A DNA stretch of 64,000 bases from Novosphingobium flavum (GTDB lineage Bacteria; Pseudomonadota; Alphaproteobacteria; Sphingomonadales; Sphingomonadaceae): the NCBI RefSeq assembly GCF_014230315.1, contig NZ_JACLAW010000012.1, positions 62,001 to 126,000 on the forward strand, written 5' to 3'. Under the pieces are notes generated by a model, which searched no databases, was not told where the DNA came from, and worked only from the letters and a program-made list of their open reading frames with translations. The position numbers and the translations under genes are program-made. Positions 58,026 through 64,000 of the stretch are shown one piece after another; the first letter of the stretch is position 1; each line of letters begins with the position of its first letter.

Positions 58026-58514
58026 GGATAGTCTCCTGCGAAACTTATTATTCGTGCGATTTTTTGTAATAATGAAGGTGGGAGTGCCACGTCAGGCTTA
58101 TTAAGCGGGCCGGGCCCTCTCCTGCCTGTCAGCGTTCTTTGTGCGCTTGACTGGCCAAATAGTGCCGCGATTCCCTCACGACAAGGCGAAAAATCACGCT
58201 GCAGCGCGGAATTGCGCGGTTTTGCGTGCTGCCGCTGCGAAGTGCGTTTCGTGCAACGGCCTATATCTGCGCGCCGCATTTAGAATCTTGTCTTGCACGA
58301 TACTGTGCAGTTCTTGTTATTGGCGGATAATTACATAACCGCCATTTGGAACCTTCACCGCGGCCTGCCGGCCTTTGGCCGCCGCGGCCCGCCTCCCGCT
58401 CACGCCGCACTGCACCAGCAACTGTGCAAAAAAATCGGGCCGCAGCAGGCAATTCCCGCTGCGGCCCGCATTTTTCATGACCGGGAAGGGGCCGCTGGCC
58501 GCCTTCCGCGCCGA
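58026..58514. other. Intergenic region with terminator
   Basis: About 490 bases, less GC-rich than the surroundings, with no supported gene. Near the right end a hairpin (58437-58446 with 58458-58467; perfect 10-bp stem, 11-base loop) is followed on the minus strand by GATTTTTTT, a strong terminator for the cytochrome b561/c' operon. The left part (58026-58100) should carry the urcA promoter. Confidence 0.5.
58428..58467 (-). terminator. Rho-independent terminator of the cytochrome b561/c' operon
   Basis: Stem GGGCCGCAGC/GCTGCGGCCC with an 11-base loop; the minus-strand reading ends in seven T. On the plus strand the hairpin is followed by GCATTTTT, so it could act in both directions. Confidence 0.85.
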
Positions 58515-59273
58515 TCACATGTACGAATCCTCGCTCAGCCCTTCAACCGGCGGCGGCTTGTCCCACGGCCAGCGCGCGCCCCACGGCGGTACGCCCCACG
58601 AGATCCATACCGCCACCACGGCGGCGATCACCGCGACCACCAGGCCCCGCCACAGCGGCGCCATCCGGGGGGCCGTGATGCCGGCGGGCACCCACTTGCG
58701 GCCGGTGATCATCGCCGCGACAAGCTTCTCCTGCTTGACGAAGCGGTAGAACAGGATCGCCGCGATATGCAGCACGATCAGCGCAAGGATCAGGTTGAAC
58801 ACCAGTTCGTGGGCCTTGCTCGCCGCCACCGCCGTATCATAGGACACGAGGTGGTTGAGCGGGCCCGAGGCGACCGCGTCGGTATCCTGGGCGATCGTGC
58901 CGAGCCCAACCTGCAGCGTGAGCAGGCCGAGCAGGCCGAGCACGCTGAGCGCGCCCAGCGGGTTGTGCCCGACGACATGCTCGGCCGTGCCGGCCCGTGC
59001 GCTGGCGATATAGGCGCGGATCGACGCCGGCCCCCGGACGAAGCCGGCAAACCGTGCGGTCGAAGACCCGACCAGGCCCCACACCAGGCGGAACAGCACC
59101 AGGCCGAGCATGATCAGCCCGATGGTGACGTGCAGCTTGATGTTCCCCTTCTCCGCCGTCCACCACAGGGCCGGCATGAGCACGACGAAGCTCCAGTGGA
59201 CCAGCCGAACCGGCAGGTCCCACAGAGCGATCGAGCGGGTCGCGTCCCCGGCGACATCCGGCGCATCGCTCAT
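58515..59273 (-). CDS. Cytochrome b561-type diheme membrane protein
   Basis: 252 aa with about four to five transmembrane helices. Heme-ligand histidines fall in helices as expected: LPVRLVHWSFVVLMPA, IKLHVTIGLIMLGLVLF, AHELVFNLILALIVLHIAAILFY. The pattern (short N-terminus, Arg before HW, DLPVRLVHW) is that of the cytochrome b561/Ni-Fe hydrogenase b-type subunit group found with periplasmic cytochromes. AAGGAAG lies six bases before the start, in the small gap after the cytochrome c' gene. Likely carries electrons between the quinone pool and the cytochrome c' or another periplasmic partner. Confidence 0.88.
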   Translation of the reverse strand: MSDAPDVAGDATRSIALWDLPVRLVHWSFVVLMPALWWTAEKGNIKLHVTIGLIMLGLVLFRLVWGLVGSSTARFAGFVRGPASIRAYIASARAGTAEHVVGHNPLGALSVLGLLGLLTLQVGLGTIAQDTDAVASGPLNHLVSYDTAVAASKAHELVFNLILALIVLHIAAILFYRFVKQEKLVAAMITGRKWVPAGITAPRMAPLWRGLVVAVIAAVVAVWISWGVPPWGARWPWDKPPPVEGLSEDSYM

Positions 59274-59283
59274 GCTGGCTTCC

Positions 59284-59745
59284 TTAGCTGCGCGGCTTGC
59301 GGAAGGTGTCGTGGCAGCCCTTGCAGGTCTGGCCGACCGCACCGGCAGCAGCCTGCATCTTGGCGAGATCGCCCGTGTTGGCGGCAGCCTGGAAGGCCTT
59401 GGCGGCGGCGGCCATCTTGGCGTCGGCAGCCTTGAAGTCGGCCGGCTTCTGCCAGATCACCGGCAGGGCATCGGTCTTCACGCCGGTTTCGGCGCCGGTG
59501 CCCTTGGGGAAGCCACCCTTGACCTTGACGGCAGCGGCGGCCAGCGCATTGGCATTGGCCTTGACCACGGCCGGGTTGGGCGAGGGGAGCTTGAACTCGT
59601 CCATCGTGCCCTTCATCGCCTTGCCCATGATCTTGAAGTTGTCCTGGCGGGCCTTGATCACGTCGGCCGGAGCGGCGGCGATGGCAACCATGGCGGTGGC
59701 AGGCAGAATGAGCGCCGCGATGGCGGCGAGCTTGACGGTCTTCAT
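59284..59745 (-). CDS. Class II cytochrome c'
   Basis: 153 aa with a signal peptide (MKTVKLAAIAALILPATAMVAIAA). The four-helix-bundle sequence (DVIKARQDNFKIMGKAMKG near the start) ends in the C-terminal heme motif GQTCKGCHDTFR, the mark of class II cytochromes. Cytochromes c' bind NO and CO, and the c556 subgroup transfers electrons. Paired with a b561 gene, a combination widespread in proteobacteria. Confidence 0.92.
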   Translation of the reverse strand: MKTVKLAAIAALILPATAMVAIAAAPADVIKARQDNFKIMGKAMKGTMDEFKLPSPNPAVVKANANALAAAAVKVKGGFPKGTGAETGVKTDALPVIWQKPADFKAADAKMAAAAKAFQAAANTGDLAKMQAAAGAVGQTCKGCHDTFRKPRS

Positions 59746-59847
59746 TGTGTTTGTTCTCCCCGGGAGGTGCGGATTGTTGACGATCCAGCCTGCGCTTCTC
59801 GCCGATCAGCGCCTGCCGGTCAACTTGCCGTCTTGTCGCTGATTGTC

Positions 59848-61590
59848 TCAATTGCGTGATATAAAGGCCCGCCAGCCGCCCAATGCCGTGATGTCCTCGG
59901 CTCCGGCAAGGGCCCGCGGTTCGGCCACGAAACCCTTGACCTGGCTGCCGTCGGCCAGCGTGACCGTACCGATTGCCAGTGGCGGCGGCACCTCGACCAC
60001 GAAGGAGCCGAAGGCCGCGATTTCAATCTCGTAGACTTCTACCTTTATCGCGCCGCCGCTCTCGTCGAAGACCAGCGCGGGCTTGGGCGGCACCGAATCC
60101 GCCATGGCGAAGAGGCGGTAGCTGGGCGCGGTCTCGGTGGCGCAGACGAATTTGGCCCCCCGGCTGGTCAACTGCCAGTGCAGCGGCATGCCTTCGAGGT
60201 GAGCGCCGACGACGGCGAGACGGGTGGTTTCCACTTTGCCTCCGGTATCAAGGGTGGGGCGCTCGCCGGGATGGGCCCAGTCCAGAGCGAAATCGATAAG
60301 CGCGCGGTCGGATCCGGCCGGGGCGAACAGGCTGATCCCGAACCCGGTGCCATTGCGGCGATAGCCCGCCGGCACGGCGATCGCAGCCATGTCGAGCAGG
60401 TTGACGAAATTGGTATAGGTGCCGAAGTGGCTGTTGAGCGCCACCGGATTGGCCAGCATCTCGCGCACCCGGTAGATTACGGGAGAGGTCGGCACGGCCA
60501 GGGCATCGACCTCGCGCCACAGGAGCTGCGCGGCGCGGGCGTAGTCCATCAACTGGTACTGCCCGCGAAAGGCCTCGATCGCGCTGACCCCGGTCCCGCC
60601 CTCGACGATCTCGCGCACGGTCGGGTCGAAAGCGCCGGGGTCGCCGCGCAGCAGGTCTTCGACGGCGGCGGTCCGCTCGGCCACCCACGGCCCGGAATAG
60701 AGCAGCTTGGCGGCCTCGAGCAGCGGGGCGATGTCGACCTCGACCAGCGCATAGCCCTGCGCCTCCAGCCGCTCGAGCGCGCGGGCATAGAGGTATTCCG
60801 CCTCAAGGTCGCCGAACCACGGGCGCTGCGCGGGTAGCGGCACGCCGAGCACCTTGCCCACCGGGAGGTCGGCCAGCTCGCGCGAATAGGCGTCGGCCAG
60901 GTCGAACCCGGCGATCACGCTGTCGGCGAGGGCGGCATCCTCGGCGTCGAGGGCGAAGACGGTGATGCAATCGAGCGAGCGGCAGGCCGGGGTCAGACCG
61001 GAGGTGGACCAGCGCCCCTTGGTCGGCTTCAGACCGACAAGGCCGTTGAAGGCGGCGGGCACCCGGCCCGATCCCGCCGTGTCGGTGCCCAGCGCCAGCG
61101 GCACCACCCCCGCGCCGACCACCACGGCCGAACCCGAGCTGGACCCGCCGCTGACATAGTCGAGATTGGCCACGCAGCGCGGAGCGCCATAGGGGCTGCG
61201 CGTGCCGTTGAGCCCGGTGGCGAACTGGTCGAGATTGGTCTTGCCGAGGCAAATCGCACCCGCATCGATCATCCGCTGCACGGTAAAGGCATTGGCTACC
61301 GGATCATAGGCGAAGGCCGGGCAGGCTGCCGTGGTCGGCAGCCCCACCACGTCGATATTGTCCTTCACCGCGAAGGGCACGCCGGCCAGCGGCAGCACTT
61401 CGCCCGCCGCGATCCGCGCGTCGACCGCGCGGGCGGCGGCCAGCACCGCCTCGGCGCCAAAACGGCTGATCCAGGCCTGCGGCTGGACCGCATCGTAAGC
61501 CGCCGCCCGCGCCAGCGCCTCCTCGGCCACCTCCAGTGCGGTCGCCGCGCCGGAACGGACATCATGGGCAATCGCGCGCGCGGTCTTCAT
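59848..61590 (-). CDS. atzF: Allophanate hydrolase
   Basis: 580 aa. An amidase-signature domain (about 1-440) has the catalytic Lys in GVPFAVKDNIDV, the two serines in SGGSSSGSAVV and TDTAGSGRVPA, and a C-terminal domain of about 120 aa that distinguishes AtzF from other amidases. It hydrolyses allophanate to ammonia and carbon dioxide. It overlaps the urea carboxylase stop by four bases (ATGA), so the two enzymes form the urea amidolyase pathway as separate proteins. Confidence 0.93.
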   Translation of the reverse strand: MKTARAIAHDVRSGAATALEVAEEALARAAAYDAVQPQAWISRFGAEAVLAAARAVDARIAAGEVLPLAGVPFAVKDNIDVVGLPTTAACPAFAYDPVANAFTVQRMIDAGAICLGKTNLDQFATGLNGTRSPYGAPRCVANLDYVSGGSSSGSAVVVGAGVVPLALGTDTAGSGRVPAAFNGLVGLKPTKGRWSTSGLTPACRSLDCITVFALDAEDAALADSVIAGFDLADAYSRELADLPVGKVLGVPLPAQRPWFGDLEAEYLYARALERLEAQGYALVEVDIAPLLEAAKLLYSGPWVAERTAAVEDLLRGDPGAFDPTVREIVEGGTGVSAIEAFRGQYQLMDYARAAQLLWREVDALAVPTSPVIYRVREMLANPVALNSHFGTYTNFVNLLDMAAIAVPAGYRRNGTGFGISLFAPAGSDRALIDFALDWAHPGERPTLDTGGKVETTRLAVVGAHLEGMPLHWQLTSRGAKFVCATETAPSYRLFAMADSVPPKPALVFDESGGAIKVEVYEIEIAAFGSFVVEVPPPLAIGTVTLADGSQVKGFVAEPRALAGAEDITALGGWRAFISRN

Positions 61591-64000
61591 GGCATCTCCA
61601 CGGCTATCAGGGGCGCGCCGGGGCTGACCGGCTGGCGTTCGGACAGATAGAGCCTGCGCACCGTGCCGCTGACCGGGGCGATCACCGGGCTTTCCATCTT
61701 CATCGCCTCGATCACGGCGATGGTGTCCCCGGCGACGACCGTGTCACCCTCGGCCACGGACCATGACCACAGCACCCCGCCGAACGGGGCCTCGACCAGT
61801 TCGCAGCCCTCCGGCAGGTCGATCGCCACCGGGTCGGCCGAGGCTTCTGCGTCTTCGGTGAGCGCGGCGACCCGGCTGAACTCGCCGCGCGCTTCCCAGT
61901 CGGCCCGCTCGGCGGCAAAGGCGATCTCGCGGCGGCGCTGGAACGCGGCGATGTCTCCGGCATTGTTGGCCAGCAGCGCGCGGTAGTCAGCCAGGCGGAA
62001 CTCCCCCTCCTCGATCGTGATCTCACGCCGGCCGAGCGGAAAGTCGCGCCGCCATTCGGTCAGCTCCTCGTGGCTTACCGGGAAGAAGCGGATCCGGTCG
62101 AAAAACCGCAGCAGCCACGGCTTGCCCTCGGTAAAGGAACCGGTCTGCATCCACGAATTCCACACCTGGATGGTGCGGCCGAACAGCTGGTAGCCGCCGG
62201 GCCCCTCCATCCCGTAGATGCACATATAGGCCCCGCCGATCCCGACCACGTTGGGCGGGGTCCAGGTCCGGGCCGGATTGTATTTCGTCGTGACCAGCCG
62301 GTGGCGCGGGTCGACCGGGGTGGCCACCGGCGCGCCGAGATAGACGTCGCCCAGGCCCATCACGAGGTATTCGGCATCGAACACGATGCGCCTGACCGCC
62401 TCGGCATCGGCAAGGCCGTTGGCGCGACGGATAAACTCGATATTGTCCGGGCACCACGGCGCATCGTCGCGCACCGAGGCCATGTACTTGGCCACCGTCT
62501 CATGGATCGCCGGATCATCCCACGAAAGCGGCAGCCACACGGTGCGGCTGGGGATGGCGAAATCGTCAAGCCCGCCCAGCCGCTCCTCCGCCCCGGCCAG
62601 CGCGGCCACCAGATCGCGTTGCGGGAGCAGGCGGCTGTCATGGTGGATCTGGACCGAGCGGATGCCCGGCGTCACGTCGATGATCCCGGGCAGTTGCAGC
62701 TGGTCCAACTCCAGCATCAGGGCATGGACGCGCAGGCGCAGCTCGAGGTCGAGCACGATCGGGCCGTATTCGACCAGCAAGTGCTGGTCGCCCTGCCGGC
62801 GATAGGTGACCTCGGGGCGATGCCCTTCGGCGGCGATCGCGTGAACGATCGGGCTGCCCAGCTCGGCGAGGAGGTCGATCGGCGCCGATGCTCTTCCCGC
62901 AATCACCGCATCCTGCTCGGCCAGCGCCGCCGCCGCCCCCGCCTCGCTCACCGGGAGGAACCGGACGCTGTCGCCCGGCGCCAGTTGCCCCAGCTTCCAC
63001 AGGTCGGCGGCGATCGTCACGAAGGGGCAGACAAACCCGCCGAGCGAAGGCCCGTCCGGCCCGAGCAGGATCGGCATGTCGCCGGTAAAGTCGACCGCGC
63101 CCACGGCATAGGCATTGTCATGAATGTTCGACGGGTGCAGCCCCGCCTCGCCCCCGTCGGCCCGCGCCCAGTGCGGCTTGGGCCCGGTCAGGCGCACCCC
63201 GGTGCGGCTCGAATTGTAGTGCACCTTGTAGGGCGCGGTGCAGAGCGTCTCGATGTCGTCGTGAGTGAAGAAATCGGGCGCGCCGTGGGGGCCATAGAGC
63301 ACCCGCAGCGTCCATTCCCGCGCGATGGCGGGCCGCGCCGCGCCGCCCAGTGCGGGCAGCGGCTTTTCGCGGGCAAGGTGCAGGGTATCGCCGGTCAGAA
63401 CCCCGCGCGCGGCATGGCCGCCGAACTCGCCCAGTGTGAAGGCCGCTCGGCTGCCGAGGAAAGTCGGCGCGGCAATCGCCCCCTCGACCAGCAGGTAACC
63501 GCGCATCCCCGCGCCCGAAACCCGCCCGATCTGGAGCACCTGCCCGGCTGAGACCGCGAACGGCTCCCAGCAAGGCACCGCGACCCCGTCGAGCGTCGCG
63601 GCAAAGTCGGCGCCGGTCAGGCAGACCCGCACCGCCGTATCGAACTTCAGCGTGGGCCCGGCGGCGGTGAACTCCAGCCCCGCCGCGCCCTCGTGATTGC
63701 CGAGCAGGCGATTGCCGAGCCGAAACGACAGCGCGTCCATCGGCCCCGAAGGCGGCACGCCCACGTCCCAGAAGCCGATCCGCCCCGGCCAGTCCTGCAC
63801 CGTGGTGGCGGGCCCGCCCGAGAGCACGCGGATCGTCTGCGGATACCATTCGATCCCGGACAGCGCCCGGGTCGAGACCTTGCCGCTGGTGAACACCTCC
63901 GAGGCGATCACGCTGCGCAGCCAGTCGAGGTTGGTTTCGATCCCCGAAAGCCGCGTCTCGTCGAGCGCGTCGTGCAAGGCCTCGATCGCCTCGGCCCGGC
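61587..64000 (-). CDS. Urea (or guanidine) carboxylase, C-terminal part (5' partial)
   Basis: About 804 aa are present; the frame continues past the window edge, where the biotin carboxylase domain must lie (the full protein is about 1200 aa). Seen: the end of the biotin carboxylase C domain (LHDALDETRLSGIETNLDWL), the KipA/AHS2-like and KipI/AHS1-like carboxyltransferase domains (GGPATTVQDWPGRIGFW, PPSGPMDALSFRLGN, LVEYGPIVLDLELRLRVHALM), and the biotinyl domain with VIEAMKMESPV. It makes allophanate from urea with ATP and bicarbonate. Many such proteins are in fact guanidine carboxylases; the cut gene and missing upstream region prevent a decision. Confidence 0.92.
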   Translation of the reverse strand, partial: RAEAIEALHDALDETRLSGIETNLDWLRSVIASEVFTSGKVSTRALSGIEWYPQTIRVLSGGPATTVQDWPGRIGFWDVGVPPSGPMDALSFRLGNRLLGNHEGAAGLEFTAAGPTLKFDTAVRVCLTGADFAATLDGVAVPCWEPFAVSAGQVLQIGRVSGAGMRGYLLVEGAIAAPTFLGSRAAFTLGEFGGHAARGVLTGDTLHLAREKPLPALGGAARPAIAREWTLRVLYGPHGAPDFFTHDDIETLCTAPYKVHYNSSRTGVRLTGPKPHWARADGGEAGLHPSNIHDNAYAVGAVDFTGDMPILLGPDGPSLGGFVCPFVTIAADLWKLGQLAPGDSVRFLPVSEAGAAAALAEQDAVIAGRASAPIDLLAELGSPIVHAIAAEGHRPEVTYRRQGDQHLLVEYGPIVLDLELRLRVHALMLELDQLQLPGIIDVTPGIRSVQIHHDSRLLPQRDLVAALAGAEERLGGLDDFAIPSRTVWLPLSWDDPAIHETVAKYMASVRDDAPWCPDNIEFIRRANGLADAEAVRRIVFDAEYLVMGLGDVYLGAPVATPVDPRHRLVTTKYNPARTWTPPNVVGIGGAYMCIYGMEGPGGYQLFGRTIQVWNSWMQTGSFTEGKPWLLRFFDRIRFFPVSHEELTEWRRDFPLGRREITIEEGEFRLADYRALLANNAGDIAAFQRRREIAFAAERADWEARGEFSRVAALTEDAEASADPVAIDLPEGCELVEAPFGGVLWSWSVAEGDTVVAGDTIAVIEAMKMESPVIAPVSGTVRRLYLSERQPVSPGAPLIAVEMP

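Noticed and set aside
58022..58279. Small minus-strand frame overlapping the urcA upstream region.
   Set aside because: No ribosome site, no recognisable composition or domain, and it covers the expected urcA promoter.
1..64000. Search by eye for CRISPR arrays, IS elements, integrases, tRNA genes and defence systems.
   Set aside because: No regularly spaced repeats, transposase motifs, tRNA cloverleaf or known defence genes were recognised; the window looks like stable metabolic chromosome.

Overview
The window is a high-GC, gene-dense stretch of an alphaproteobacterial chromosome, most likely from a sphingomonad (Novosphingobium/Sphingobium-like). The evidence is three large TonB-dependent receptors, a UrcA-family protein, a LigJ-like 4-oxalomesaconate hydratase, Pht5/PhdE-like decarboxylase homologues, many exported esterases and the absence of IS elements. 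No rRNA, tRNA, CRISPR array or prophage was seen. Organism assignment is inference from gene content.

Layout. (1) 0-6.2 kb: the end of a PepSY/flavodoxin/FAD-NADPH reductase, then VirJ/AcvB-like hydrolase, DUF2147 protein and MprF (aminoacyl-phosphatidylglycerol synthase/flippase), and a small exported protein. (2) 6.3-12.8 kb: a Thr/Ser-rich trimeric autotransporter opposite two tandem TPR-GT41 (SPINDLY/O-GlcNAc transferase-like) glycosyltransferases. (3) 12.8-23.7 kb: two divergent catabolic operons. The minus operon encodes LigJ-like hydratase, atypical SDR, FAH-family hydrolase, MFS transporter, exported flavin amine oxidase and cytochrome c. The plus operon encodes two Pht5-like proteins, an extradiol dioxygenase with an intact His/His/Glu triad and an MFS transporter. 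(4) 23.9-39.2 kb: TonB receptors, three exported ester hydrolases (type-B carboxylesterase, CBM48-esterase, tannase/feruloyl esterase), an FAD_binding_2 oxidoreductase, a TIM-barrel protein and a TetR regulator with two clear dyad operators. (5) 39.3-42.7 kb: a sodium/solute-symporter-fused hybrid histidine kinase. (6) 42.7-50.8 kb: exported DUF885 and M20 hydrolases, then a Tat-lipoprotein D-amino-acid-oxidase-like flavoprotein whose sequence is circularly permuted, followed by a cytochrome c, then a hybrid kinase and LuxR-type response regulator. (7) 50.9-59.7 kb: two signal-peptide-bearing RidA proteins around a TonB receptor, cytochrome c, a second Tat-type flavin amine oxidase, another cytochrome c, a UrcA protein, and cytochrome b561/c'. 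(8) 59.8-64 kb: allophanate hydrolase and the C-terminal two thirds of urea (or guanidine) carboxylase.

The theme that ties distant parts together is periplasmic oxidation of amines or amino acids. Three separate loci pair an exported flavoenzyme of the amine/amino-acid oxidase type with a c-type cytochrome. The last locus adds exported RidA proteins, a family that hydrolyses the reactive enamine/imine products of such oxidations, and the window ends in an ATP-dependent urea/guanidine route. The circularly permuted DAAO-like lipoprotein and the exported RidA/flavoenzyme/cytochrome module are the strongest candidates for undescribed biology here.
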